DNA of 62,321 bases. It comes from Pseudobdellovibrionaceae bacterium. Lineage in GTDB: Bacteria; Bdellovibrionota; Bdellovibrionia; Bdellovibrionales; JAMPXM01. The notes beneath the pieces were generated by a model, which did no database searches, was not told the DNA's origin, and was given only the letters and a program-made list of their open reading frames with translations. A program made the translations under genes and the position numbers. Below are positions 1 through 6,980 of this stretch, piece after piece. How positions within the stretch are numbered: the first letter of the stretch is position 1; every line of letters starts with the position of its first letter. The stretch lies in assembly GCA_947462815.1 (NCBI GenBank), contig CANHQR010000016.1, forward strand, positions 1 to 62,321, read 5' to 3'.

Positions 1-1111
1 GACTGCGATTGAAGTCTTTGAGGATCGAATCTACGGAAGGCGAATTCTTGAGAGTCTCGACGGCACTCGCGTACACCTTCGTCTGCTCAGCGCGCTCGTG
101 ACTTTCTTCATCGCGGGTCAATTGAATCAAAGTTTCTGACTGCGCGACCGCAACATTGGCGTAGGCGCGGCCGGCGCCATTTTGATTGAAGACCGGAAGA
201 TCCATCATCAAACGCAAACCGTACAGATTCTCGTTTTGAACGCTGTTTCGCTCGAGCTTCGCCATTGGGCCCAGTCGCAATTGCGGCCAAACTAGAGACT
301 TTTCGTTTGAGAGTCGCGCAAGAGCAAAATCACGATCGGCCATTGCTTTCATGATCGCCGGAGAGCTTTCGCCAGCAATCTTCGGAATCTCCGGCCAATC
401 GGTGGGAGCCGCCGGCAAAACTGGCTTCAACTCAGCCAGTGAATGCCCAGTCGATACGTGAAAGTAATGTTCAAGTTTTCTCTCTTCCTCAAACATTTCA
501 GACTGTTTGATTTTCGCATCTGCGAGCGCCATGCGATATACCGTAAGCGTAACTTGTTGATCAGGCGCCAGCGCCGGACGACTCGATTGCTGTGAGATGA
601 TTCTTTCGAGAGTTTCTACGGTTTCTTTAAGAAGAGACTTTTCGATTTCGACTTGGCGTAAGCGATGAAGATTTCGAACGGTTTCGCGTACGAGATCGGC
701 CTGAACTTCTCGTTGCTCAGCACTCAGGATCTTTCCTTGTGCTTCGGCAGATGAGATTCGAGCACTTCTCCGACCGCCCCATTCGATCGGTTGCAAAAGC
801 CCGATGTCGGTGCTCGATGCGTCACCTCCGTCTTTTCGGCCGGTCGCCGATTGAATGTCGATTTCGGGATTTGGAATCTGTCCGGCAATATCAACCAGTG
901 ATTTCGATTGATCTGTTGCGAGTCGGGCCCGTTTAGCCATTGGACTTTCCGCCATCGCGCAGGCGACGACATCCATCGCGCTTTTTGGTAGCGGACACTC
1001 CGGGTGGCTTCCGTGCTTGTGTTCCGTTGCCTCACTACCGGATGCAGCCACCGAAACTGAAGCTTTGCCGATGGCAAGAAGCAGGATCGCTGAGATAGCG
1101 ATGTGTTTCAT
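1..1111 (-). CDS. CzcC-like outer-membrane efflux protein (TolC family), 3' end cut by window edge
   Basis: An open frame runs from the ATG at 1111 to the left edge without a stop (about 370 residues), so the C-terminus is missing. It begins MKHIAISAILLLAIGKASVS, a signal peptide, followed by a His-containing mature start and long amphipathic helices rich in Glu, Arg and Leu, as in the outer-membrane component of RND metal exporters. It would form the outer channel of a CzcCBA/CusCBA-type tripartite pump. The genes for the adaptor and the RND pump would be expected just beyond the edge. It lies 76 bp downstream of the His-rich protein gene and probably in the same transcript as the CDF gene at 2167. 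TolC-family membership is supported by overall pattern rather than a single motif. Confidence 0.72.
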   Translation of the reverse strand, partial: MKHIAISAILLLAIGKASVSVAASGSEATEHKHGSHPECPLPKSAMDVVACAMAESPMAKRARLATDQSKSLVDIAGQIPNPEIDIQSATGRKDGGDASSTDIGLLQPIEWGGRRSARISSAEAQGKILSAEQREVQADLVRETVRNLHRLRQVEIEKSLLKETVETLERIISQQSSRPALAPDQQVTLTVYRMALADAKIKQSEMFEEERKLEHYFHVSTGHSLAELKPVLPAAPTDWPEIPKIAGESSPAIMKAMADRDFALARLSNEKSLVWPQLRLGPMAKLERNSVQNENLYGLRLMMDLPVFNQNGAGRAYANVAVAQSETLIQLTRDEESHERAEQTKVYASAVETLKNSPSVDSILKDFNRS

Positions 1112-1187
1112 TTGAAACCTCGTTGGTAAAACTCTTGATATAAAAAAATGAAGGCGTTCGATCGTGATTTAGGATCGGGTCCTAAGA

Positions 1188-1538
1188 TCAAACTTTCGGC
1201 GGACGTCGGAGAGTACCGTACGACGGCGAGTCGTGATTGAAAGCGTAGGCGCTATACCGATTAACTACGGTCGCGCCCTGTGTCGGCATTGGAACGGCAT
1301 TTGAAGTCGCAACGTGGCCGCCGTGGCAGTGCTGACAAGCCTCATGGGAAGAATGGTTGTCGCTGTGAGATTTCGAGCTTCCTTCGGACTGGCAAACTTC
1401 ATCTGCAGTTTGATTTGAATCGCAGTCACCAGCGACTGCCTGGCCGAGAACAGCGCCAGATGAATGAGAGATTTCTTCGATCATGCATGGATCAAAACAC
1501 GAGGAGAAGAAAATCAGCATGATCAAAAAGACGCGCAT
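1188..1538 (-). CDS. small exported His/Cys-rich putative metal-binding protein
   Basis: This is a 116-residue protein with an N-terminal hydrophobic stretch (MRVFLIMLIFFSSC) that is a signal peptide, perhaps of lipoprotein type. The mature part is rich in His, Ser and Cys, with a cluster reading HEACQHCHGGH near residues 66-76. It starts inside the stop codon of the upstream CDF gene (TGATG overlap), so translation is coupled, and it precedes the CzcC-like gene. By position it resembles the small periplasmic CzcI/NccI-type proteins of metal-resistance operons, but I do not see clear sequence identity with them. A periplasmic metal buffer or sensor is inferred. Confidence 0.6.
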   Translation of the reverse strand: MRVFLIMLIFFSSCFDPCMIEEISHSSGAVLGQAVAGDCDSNQTADEVCQSEGSSKSHSDNHSSHEACQHCHGGHVATSNAVPMPTQGATVVNRYSAYAFNHDSPSYGTLRRPPKV

Positions 1539-2167
1539 CAGTTTACCACCATCGGAGCACGGAGCTCGTCTTTTGCTTCATTGATAACTTCGTAAGCGGA
1601 TTTGAGGAATAAGCACGCAATGGCGACGCCAACGATTAGATCTGGCCATCCCGAATTCAATAAACCAACAAGAACGGATGCGATGATTACGCCCACATTC
1701 GACACGATATCATTGCGAGAGCAAAGCCACGTCGAGCGCATGTTGATGTCATCCGCACGGTGGCTATAGAGAAGAACAAGGCAAATCGCGTTTGCTACGA
1801 GTGCCACTGCGCCAATCACGCCCATCGTTTCTGCGACAGGCACCGAAGCCGTCAAAAAGCGATAGGTCGCTTGTCCGAGGACGACAAAACCAAAGATAGC
1901 CATGATGACGCCTTTAGAAAGTCCCGCTCGTGCACGCCAGATCGCACCACGATTCAAAGCAAAGAGGCTGAATCCGTAAACCGCTGCGTCACCAAACATA
2001 TCGAGTGAGTCGGCCATCAGGGCCGAAGAACGTGAAAGCCAGCCAAAAGTGAATTCGACGACGAACATGAGAGCGTTAATTCCAAGAACCCATTTAAGAA
2101 CGGTTCCTTGTTTCTCGCGCAACTTCGCGAGTTCGGCTGATTTAGCTTCGCAGCAGCTTTTTCCCAT
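1538..2167 (-). CDS. cation diffusion facilitator (CDF) metal transporter
   Basis: This 209-residue membrane protein has about six hydrophobic segments. It carries the CDF metal-site signatures: ADSLDMFGDA after the first membrane hairpin, and RNDIVSNVG in the fifth segment, where classical members read HxxxD-type pairs. CDF proteins export Zn2+, Cd2+, Co2+ or Pb2+ from the cytosol by proton antiport. The N-terminus has a CC pair (MGKSCCEAK). It is short for the family because the usual C-terminal cytoplasmic metal-binding domain is missing. It is the first gene of a leftward operon, preceded by a MerR-type operator and promoter and divergent from the MerR regulator at 2236. Substrate is likely divalent Zn/Cd/Pb given the regulator type. 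Confidence 0.85.
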   Translation of the reverse strand: MGKSCCEAKSAELAKLREKQGTVLKWVLGINALMFVVEFTFGWLSRSSALMADSLDMFGDAAVYGFSLFALNRGAIWRARAGLSKGVIMAIFGFVVLGQATYRFLTASVPVAETMGVIGAVALVANAICLVLLYSHRADDINMRSTWLCSRNDIVSNVGVIIASVLVGLLNSGWPDLIVGVAIACLFLKSAYEVINEAKDELRAPMVVN

Positions 2168-2194
2168 GTTGCTCCGTTCTAAATACTAATCAAC

Positions 2195-2218
2195 ACCCTG
2201 GAGTTACACCAGGGTCAA
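2195..2218 (-). promoter_or_regulatory. MerR-family (ZntR/CadR-type) operator and promoter for the CDF operon
   Basis: An imperfect palindrome at 2195-2215 (ACCCTGG arms, one mismatch pair) directly abuts a TTGACC -35 hexamer on the minus strand (complement of 2213-2218). The layout of -35 overlapping a CCTGGAG dyad, then an elongated spacer, is the hallmark of MerR-family promoters of the ZntR/CadR/PbrR branch. The -10 element is not sharply defined; AT-rich sequence follows at 2181-2193. It lies between the divergent CDF (2167) and MerR (2236) genes. Confidence 0.75.
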
Positions 2219-2235
2219 GTGGTAGCCTGTCTGCT

Positions 2236-2628
2236 ATGAAAATCGGCGAAATCTCAAAAAAGACCGGCCTCTCGATCGACGCTATTCGTTTCTACGAAAA
2301 ATCGGGACTTATTAAGCGACCGCTGCGCTCAGAGGGAGGATACCGAGACTTCAACTCGGACGCGGTGGCCGCCATCGAATTTATCGCGCACTGTCGCTCG
2401 CTCGATATTCCGATCGCAGAAATCAAGAAGCTACTGAACGTTCGTTCTGGCACCGCGAAATCATGTCGCCAAGCCAACGAAGTTATCAACGAACAACTTG
2501 AGAAATTGCGCATTCGGATCAAAGAGCTAAAGAAACTCGAGAGGAGTCTCGCGCAACTTCAGTCTGTTTGTAATGAAGAGCTGGATGCAAAAGATTGCCG
2601 GATCATTCAAGGCCTGCAGAGCCTTTGA
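2236..2628 (+). CDS. MerR-family heavy-metal-responsive regulator (ZntR/CadR/PbrR branch)
   Basis: This 130-residue protein has an N-terminal winged helix-turn-helix (KIGEISKKTGLSIDAIRFYE, residues 2-21), a dimerising helix, and a C-terminal metal-binding loop. Three cysteines sit where metal regulators of the Cd/Pb/Zn branch carry theirs: one at about residue 77 (AKSC), one near 114 (SVC) and one near 122 (KDC). This supports a divalent soft-metal sensor rather than a Cu(I) or Hg(II) one. It is transcribed divergently from the CDF operon, with the operator between them. The matching operator upstream of the second CDF gene (3965) suggests that it controls both. Its 3' end is 6 bp from the convergent TlpA-like gene. 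Confidence 0.88.
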   Translation: MKIGEISKKTGLSIDAIRFYEKSGLIKRPLRSEGGYRDFNSDAVAAIEFIAHCRSLDIPIAEIKKLLNVRSGTAKSCRQANEVINEQLEKLRIRIKELKKLERSLAQLQSVCNEELDAKDCRIIQGLQSL

Positions 2629-2634
2629 GCCGAT

Positions 2635-3126
2635 TTACTTCCTCAGAAGCTTTCGGATTTGTTTTTCGAGAATAGGCCCATCGCCGCTCTTAAAGCCCCG
2701 GTGGATATATCGAACGACGCCGGTTGAATCGACGAGATAGGACGTTGGCATGACCTCGACCCCAAGACTCTTCACGAGGTTGTGTTTTCGGTCGTCGAGA
2801 AGCGGATAGTCGATTTTGTATTCTTCGAGGAAATATCGAACGTCGTCATCGCTCTCATCGACATTGATTCCGAGAATCGAAAAATTCTTGTCGCGAAGAT
2901 TGAGATAAATTGTGTTCATTTTTGGCATCGCGAGCCGACACGGAGGACAGTCGCTTCCCCAGATGTCGATCAGAACGACTTTTCCTTGGATCGTTTTGCG
3001 ATCAAACTTCGTTTTTGAGTTGAGAAGATTAAGTTCAATTGCAGGAAATCGATCGCCAACTTTCACGCGCGCGTTTGCACTCGAAGTGATCAAACATATC
3101 GCGATGAACAGAAAAAATCGTTTCAT
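2635..3126 (-). CDS. exported TlpA-like thioredoxin-fold protein
   Basis: Reading from the ATG at 3126 gives 163 residues: a signal peptide (MKRFFLFIAICLITSSANA), then a TlpA/ResA-type thioredoxin fold. The active site is CPPC (WGSDCPPCRLAMP, about residue 60) and the cis-proline region is MPTSYLVD. Such proteins are periplasmic disulfide reductases or redox chaperones, or supply reductant for cytochrome or metalloprotein maturation. It overlaps the upstream CDF gene by 4 bp (ATGA), so it is in the same operon and under the second metal operator. A role in keeping periplasmic thiols reduced under metal stress is inferred. A longer reading frame upstream only duplicates the CDF coding region and is not used. 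Confidence 0.85.
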   Translation of the reverse strand: MKRFFLFIAICLITSSANARVKVGDRFPAIELNLLNSKTKFDRKTIQGKVVLIDIWGSDCPPCRLAMPKMNTIYLNLRDKNFSILGINVDESDDDVRYFLEEYKIDYPLLDDRKHNLVKSLGVEVMPTSYLVDSTGVVRYIHRGFKSGDGPILEKQIRKLLRK

Positions 3127-3965
3127 GCCGGGTTCCTGCTCATTCGTAAGATCCTGAAAGCGCCGCTTGCCACCACTACCGAGATGATGAGTCCGACAAC
3201 GAGATCGGGATATCTCGATTGAGTGAGAGCGACGAGTCCTCCAGAAATGATGACTCCGGTATTTGCGATTGCGTCGTTTGAAGAGAAGATCCAGCTCGCT
3301 TTCATGTGGTTTCCACCGTCGCGATGCTTGGAGATCAACCAAAGGCAAAAAACATTCGCGCACAATGCGATCAAAGATATTGCGATCATGAGAGTCGACA
3401 TGGGTTCGCTGCCCATGAAGAATCGCCGAACAACTTCGAAAAGACTTCCTCCGGCGAGGAGTAGCTGCAACCAGCCGCTAGTTCGAGCGGCCATGTTTTT
3501 GGCGGCGATGCTTTTGCCTACGGCATACAAACTGATGCCGTAAACGAGCGCGTCGGCCAGCATATCAAGTGAGTCCGCGATTAATCCCGTCGACTGAGCG
3601 ACGATGCCGAAAATGATTTCCACAAAGAACATCACGCCATTGATTCCGAGAAGCCAGTAAAGCGCTTTCATTTCGGCTTGATCGGTCGCCTGGATCGCTT
3701 CTTGGTTCGGAACACTCCCGCGCTGAGCTTTGCGGGTTTCCTTTTCCACCGCGCCATAGCGAAGCGGCTCTAGAAGGCCCAACAAATACGGCACAGAATC
3801 CGAATGAGCCACCGTGACCGTTCGTGCATTGAGATCAAATGTTACGTTCTCGATCTTCGTGCTGTTCTCAAGCGCCATTCGAACGAGGCGCTCTTCGGAT
3901 GGGCAGTCCATCTTGGGAATACTAAATACAGTTTCTTGCAGTTCGTTCGCGGGAGTCTGAGCCAT
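3123..3965 (-). CDS. CDF metal transporter with N-terminal HMA-like domain
   Basis: This 280-residue protein has an N-terminal ferredoxin-like domain of about 70 residues resembling heavy-metal-associated domains but with a single Cys (IPKMDCPSEERLVRM) instead of CxxC. Six hydrophobic segments follow. The CDF signatures are ADSLDMLADA in the second segment and SSNDAIANTG in the fifth, paralogous to the shorter CDF at 1538-2167. It should export divalent metals. It is the first gene of a two-gene operon with the TlpA-like gene and is preceded by its own MerR-type operator at 3981-4002. Two CDF pumps under one regulator suggest different substrates or affinities. Confidence 0.87.
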   Translation of the reverse strand: MAQTPANELQETVFSIPKMDCPSEERLVRMALENSTKIENVTFDLNARTVTVAHSDSVPYLLGLLEPLRYGAVEKETRKAQRGSVPNQEAIQATDQAEMKALYWLLGINGVMFFVEIIFGIVAQSTGLIADSLDMLADALVYGISLYAVGKSIAAKNMAARTSGWLQLLLAGGSLFEVVRRFFMGSEPMSTLMIAISLIALCANVFCLWLISKHRDGGNHMKASWIFSSNDAIANTGVIISGGLVALTQSRYPDLVVGLIISVVVASGAFRILRMSRNPA

Positions 3966-3980
3966 ACAGTAATTAGAAGA

Positions 3981-4002
3981 CCTGGAGTCACTCCAGGGTC
4001 AA
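3981..4002 (-). promoter_or_regulatory. second MerR-family operator and promoter, upstream of the HMA-CDF gene
   Basis: A perfect 8-1-8 palindrome CCTGGAGTCACTCCAGG lies at 3981-3997, directly next to a minus-strand TTGACC -35 box (complement of 3997-4002). On the other side CTAATT/TAATTA can serve as -10 with a spacer of about 20 bp, the elongated spacing that MerR proteins correct by twisting DNA. The motif matches the operator at 2195-2218, so the regulator at 2236 probably binds both. It sits 16 bp upstream of the start at 3965. Confidence 0.78.
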
Positions 4003-4051
4003 GCTTCTGTTCCGAAACAATGCAGCCTAAACGCAAGCCAGATGAAATCCA

Positions 4052-5371
4052 TTATCCATTGCGATGGATTCGAATTCGAGCCGCCCGAGCATGCGGAAAT
4101 TTCTGAATTCGAATACATTCTCCTATTCCAAGCGACTTCACCGAATTTGGGTGAATGAGATACTCCTCAACCTCGCGGTTGCTTCGGTTTCCGGTCTCGA
4201 TGTTGAATCCTAAAAAACTACTTGTTTGCAACGTCGTCTTCCAGACCTTTCGAGTTCCTCCGATTCCGGAGATCAGTTCCGCCGATTCAGGACGCTTCTG
4301 AAGAAACGCAAATAAGGTTGCGGTGTTTCCCATCAGACGACCGCAGAACTGCGGCGAGATGCGATCGAGATCCGAGACTTCTTGGTGTGCGAGAACAATG
4401 CCGATGCGACTGCTGCGCGCGCGATCTAAGAAACTGATGAAGTCTTCCTGCGCGAGGTCGGCAAATTCGTCGATGATAACCGTGAATGGTTTGCGATCGC
4501 TCCCGGCGACTTCGGAATCGATTCTCGCCGAAACGGCTTTAAGATCTTGAATCACGAACCGACCAACGGCGCGCGCGGTATCTCCATATCTTCTTGTATC
4601 GAGAAATATGAAAACGATCTTTCCGGCGCGTACCGCTTCGAAAAGATCGATGCTAGCTTCTGATCCCAAAATGCGCTCGCCGAATTCAGAATAGACGATC
4701 GATTCGAGCTGCGTACGTAAGCCCTGAAGAGAGTTGAAGTTGTCACTGCCGCTTAGAAACAAACGCGCTTCGTCCATCAGTTCGAACTCTCGTTCGCGAT
4801 CCGAAGGTATTTGGCTCAAAAACACTTCAATCGCGTCTGCGTGTTTCGCGCATCGAAGTATCGCAGCTAAATCGAGTCGAATGCTGCGGTTGTCGCGAAG
4901 CCAACAAAGACCGGTGAGCAACCGAAGAAGGAAGCTAGCAGATTGATTGCGGTAAAATTCTTCGCTCCAGTTGAGACTCGTCATGATTCGATCGCGCAAC
5001 TGAGTTGCCGAACCATTCGACAACAAATTGTAGTTTGCCGATTGATCGTGGGCACTCAACGAAAACACCTTGAGATCATCAATTCGACCTGCGGCGCGGA
5101 CGTAGGAGCTGAATTGTTCGATCGTTTCACGATCGCCCTTTTGGTCGACAAATAGAACTCCGCGACCGCCGTCGATACGGCTTTTCAAGATATGTGAGAT
5201 CAACACAGTCTTTCCGAAACCACTCGCGCCGACGATGTGAACGTGATGGTTCAGCTGTTTTTCGGTGATCCATTCTTTGGGGTATAGGAAGCCGCGAGCG
5301 CGACCAATATTGACCACGGCGTCACCTGGGCGCAGTCCGATATAAGTGCGGACCGTATCCAGCCAATTCAT
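4052..5371 (-). CDS. VirD4/TraG-like coupling ATPase (cytoplasmic type)
   Basis: The protein has 439 residues. Walker A is GASGFGKT (48-55), Walker B is VIIDEF (298-303), and a LAHQ sensor motif lies at 328-331, as in type IV coupling proteins and HerA/TraD-type DNA pumps. No N-terminal membrane segments are visible, unlike classical VirD4 or TraG, so it would be a soluble or peripherally anchored form. The family delivers relaxase-DNA complexes to a conjugation channel. It overlaps the replication-relaxation gene by 4 bp (ATGA), so the two are co-translated. No relaxase or mating-pore genes are seen here. They may lie beyond the left edge, or the element may be mobilised by another system. 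Confidence 0.8.
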   Translation of the reverse strand: MNWLDTVRTYIGLRPGDAVVNIGRARGFLYPKEWITEKQLNHHVHIVGASGFGKTVLISHILKSRIDGGRGVLFVDQKGDRETIEQFSSYVRAAGRIDDLKVFSLSAHDQSANYNLLSNGSATQLRDRIMTSLNWSEEFYRNQSASFLLRLLTGLCWLRDNRSIRLDLAAILRCAKHADAIEVFLSQIPSDREREFELMDEARLFLSGSDNFNSLQGLRTQLESIVYSEFGERILGSEASIDLFEAVRAGKIVFIFLDTRRYGDTARAVGRFVIQDLKAVSARIDSEVAGSDRKPFTVIIDEFADLAQEDFISFLDRARSSRIGIVLAHQEVSDLDRISPQFCGRLMGNTATLFAFLQKRPESAELISGIGGTRKVWKTTLQTSSFLGFNIETGNRSNREVEEYLIHPNSVKSLGIGECIRIQKFPHARAARIRIHRNG

Positions 5372-6225
5372 TTTCCACCTCGCAACGTAGTGCCCATTGG
5401 TTTACTTAGAACGACTTCAAATATATCGCCGTAGACTCGACACTCCGTCGACAACGCCTCAAACACAGGCTCCCGTAGGCATCGGTAAACGACCTTTCTC
5501 AAACCACTCGGTTTCGTACGCGATTCGCGAATGAGTCGCACGTAGCGCGAGACTTTATCTCGGTAACGATCACGAGACTTCATTGCGATTTCAAGTTCGA
5601 GTGCTGTTGTGCCGACACCAGGTAACTGGATCAGCGCGTCGGGAACATGCACGCCCGTAAGCCCTATGTGTGTAGCAAAGCCTTGCTTGAGTCGCCGGTC
5701 TGAAACCCACGACAACTCAGGCGTTGTGCGTTCGTATTCCATACGAACCGTGAGGAGCTCACGGTCGTGAACGAAGGTGCGAAGATCGAGACCGCCGGTC
5801 GGTTTCGGAAAGACGCGCTCAGGGTAAACCGAGCTCAAGGCGTAAAATGCTTTGAACGTCACAAAGTAGACACTTGCGCCGCCTTGAATACCGACACCTG
5901 CGCGAAGAAATCCACCTTGCGTGAGTTGCCTCAATCGCTTCCTTGTCCATTCGTGAGAGGCAGCCAGCACTTCGCCATCATGAACGCGTGAAAAGAATTT
6001 TTCGAAGACCTCGGCGCAGCCTGCGAATTTCATATCGAGCATAAATTCGAGAACCCGCAGATCGCGCTCTACGAGTTCAACTCGCATTCGCGAACGACGC
6101 TTTCCGAAAAACGAAAGCTGTTCTTCACGAACCGATTCGACAACTTCGCGCGCAACAACCGACACCGCGTCCTCGCTACCTACTGAACCTTCCTGAATCC
6201 GAACCGCACCTGTTTCCATTCCCAT
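5368..6225 (-). CDS. replication-relaxation family protein (winged-helix DNA-binding)
   Basis: The start was set at 6225 (MGMETG) because a strong GGGAGG Shine-Dalgarno precedes it; this gives 285 residues. The N-terminal half (VERDLRVLEFMLDMKFAGCA) has the repeated helix-turn-helix look of the Replic_Relax family found next to coupling ATPases in plasmids and integrative elements. The C-terminal half carries a conserved VPDALIQLPG segment and an ELE motif, typical of that family. The family's biochemical role is poorly known: it is proposed to act in plasmid replication or DNA processing. It is translationally coupled to the downstream ATPase gene, and its upstream region is a large inverted repeat, a plausible DNA target. 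Confidence 0.65.
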   Translation of the reverse strand: MGMETGAVRIQEGSVGSEDAVSVVAREVVESVREEQLSFFGKRRSRMRVELVERDLRVLEFMLDMKFAGCAEVFEKFFSRVHDGEVLAASHEWTRKRLRQLTQGGFLRAGVGIQGGASVYFVTFKAFYALSSVYPERVFPKPTGGLDLRTFVHDRELLTVRMEYERTTPELSWVSDRRLKQGFATHIGLTGVHVPDALIQLPGVGTTALELEIAMKSRDRYRDKVSRYVRLIRESRTKPSGLRKVVYRCLREPVFEALSTECRVYGDIFEVVLSKPMGTTLRGGK

Positions 6226-6251
6226 TGTCTCCCTCCCCAGAGAGAAAAAAA

Positions 6252-6425
6252 GTTCCAGGCCCACCCTCATCACCACTTCTTCAGTGGCTTCTTAGACTTT
6301 GAAATAAGCAGCTCCTGACCACCTGCCCAATCAACTCGTTGAGGGTGGGTGGTCAGGAGCTGCGTTTGAAAAGTCAGCCAAAGAAGCCAAGCTTTCGCGC
6401 GCAGTTAGAGGGTGGGCCTTGGAAC
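6252..6425. repeat. large interrupted inverted repeat upstream of the replication-relaxation gene
   Basis: Three nested blocks are inverted copies. The outer arms GGCCCACCCTC with flanking GTTCCA (6252-6268) match 6408-6425. The middle arms GGCTTCTT (about 6287-6294) match AAGAAGCC (about 6380-6387). The inner arms GCAGCTCCTGACCACC (6308-6323) match 6348-6363 perfectly. The block GAGGGTGGG also recurs at 6341-6349. The symmetry is centred near 6337, inside the gene-free 6226-6663 region. It could be an origin of transfer or replication, or a binding site for the adjacent DNA-binding protein. It has no T-run and sits upstream of the gene, so it is not a simple terminator. Confidence 0.8.
6308..6363. 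repeat. perfect 16-bp inverted repeat with a palindromic loop
   Basis: Arms 6308-6323 and 6348-6363 are exact reverse complements. The 24-bp loop itself contains a palindrome, TCAACTCGTTGA (6331-6342), flanked by CCC and GGG, so the whole segment can fold into a long cruciform. It is the core of the larger repeat. Confidence 0.85.
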
Positions 6426-6510
6426 CAAAGCAGCCCACGGTTGGGATGGTCGTTGAGATGAAGTGGCACTCTCGAAAAAATCTTCGACGCTTATGACCCT
6501 CGATTTCTAA

Positions 6511-6540
6511 GTAGGAAATCGTAGGAAAAAGTAGGAAACC
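6511..6540 (+). repeat. three 10-bp direct repeats (GTAGGAAA plus two bases)
   Basis: GTAGGAAAtc, GTAGGAAAaa and GTAGGAAAcc follow one another at 6511, 6521 and 6531. Exact 10-bp phasing puts each copy on the same face of the helix, as in arm-type sites for integrases or excisionases, or in iterons. They lie about 125 bp from the tRNA-His 3' end. The rest of the interval up to 6663 shows no gene. Confidence 0.7.
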
Positions 6541-6663
6541 GCCCGGACCCGAGCGACTCCCGCAGGACCTTTTCAGAGGTCTGCGCCGTCGTAACTCATT
6601 GAAAACACTTGTGAGGAATTTTGCTAACTTGCCGTATATTTCGCCAAAAGGATTTGGGAAAAA

Positions 6664-6741
6664 TGGGGTGACTGACGGGACTTGAACCCGCGACCCTCGG
6701 AATCACAATCCGATGCTCTAACCAGCTGAGCTACAGTCACC
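6664..6741 (-). tRNA. tRNA-His (GTG anticodon)
   Basis: The minus strand folds as a complete cloverleaf: acceptor GTGACTG pairing with CAGTCAC, D-arm containing AGCTCAGCTGGTTAGAG, anticodon loop TTGTGAT, T-arm GGGTTCAAGTCCC. The extra 5' G (G-1, position 6741) opposite discriminator C73 is the identity element specific to tRNA-His. The CCA tail is encoded (complement of TGG at 6664-6666). The 3' end faces the metal-resistance region, so it is a likely attachment site. Confidence 0.96.
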
Positions 6742-6980
6742 ATCGACGCGCGCTCGGATCATCATCGGGTGCAAAATGGCGACTCGGAAGCCGCCCATCC
6801 ACCCGCGCCGGCGCGGAAAAACGAAACGAGAGCTTACTGCATTCGGGCTTCGGGCGCAACGAGAGCCGCAGGCGACACGCATGGGGCCGCCGCCGCCCCT
6901 CGGGCTGCATGTCGCCTCAAAATCAGGCACGCGCTGCCTGCGAGCAACCGCGGCAAAACATAATGATTTCAATAATTTAC

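Larger units (their letters stand above)
1..6663. mobile_element. putative end of an element integrated at tRNA-His
   Basis: The stretch left of the tRNA-His 3' end differs visibly from the rest of the window: it is less GC-rich, and it carries metal-resistance genes, a VirD4/TraG-like ATPase paired with a replication-relaxation gene, a large inverted repeat and short direct repeats. tRNA 3' ends are common attachment sites for tyrosine-recombinase elements, which favours an integrative element or its remnant. No integrase or relaxase is visible here and the other boundary lies outside the window, so the extent is inferred. A genomic island without current mobility is equally possible. Confidence 0.45.

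Noticed and set aside
724-1077. Minus-strand 117-codon frame inside the efflux gene
   Set aside because: It is in another frame of the CzcC-like gene, which continues to the window edge and has a signal peptide and coherent helical pattern.
3127-3363. Long N-terminal extension of the TlpA-like protein
   Set aside because: It lies within the CDF coding sequence in another frame. The internal ATG at 3126 begins a proper signal peptide.
6226-6276. Extended N-terminus of the replication-relaxation protein
   Set aside because: The added codons run into the large inverted repeat and lack a Shine-Dalgarno, while 6225 has a strong one.
1-6663. Integrase or transposase remnant in the island
   Set aside because: All frames, including small ones, were read and none carries recombinase motifs. 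The mobile-element call rests on context only.
6742-6980. Small genes between tRNA-His and the SIMPL gene
   Set aside because: Frames exist on both strands but are Arg/Pro/Ala-rich products of GC-rich sequence without Shine-Dalgarno or motifs.
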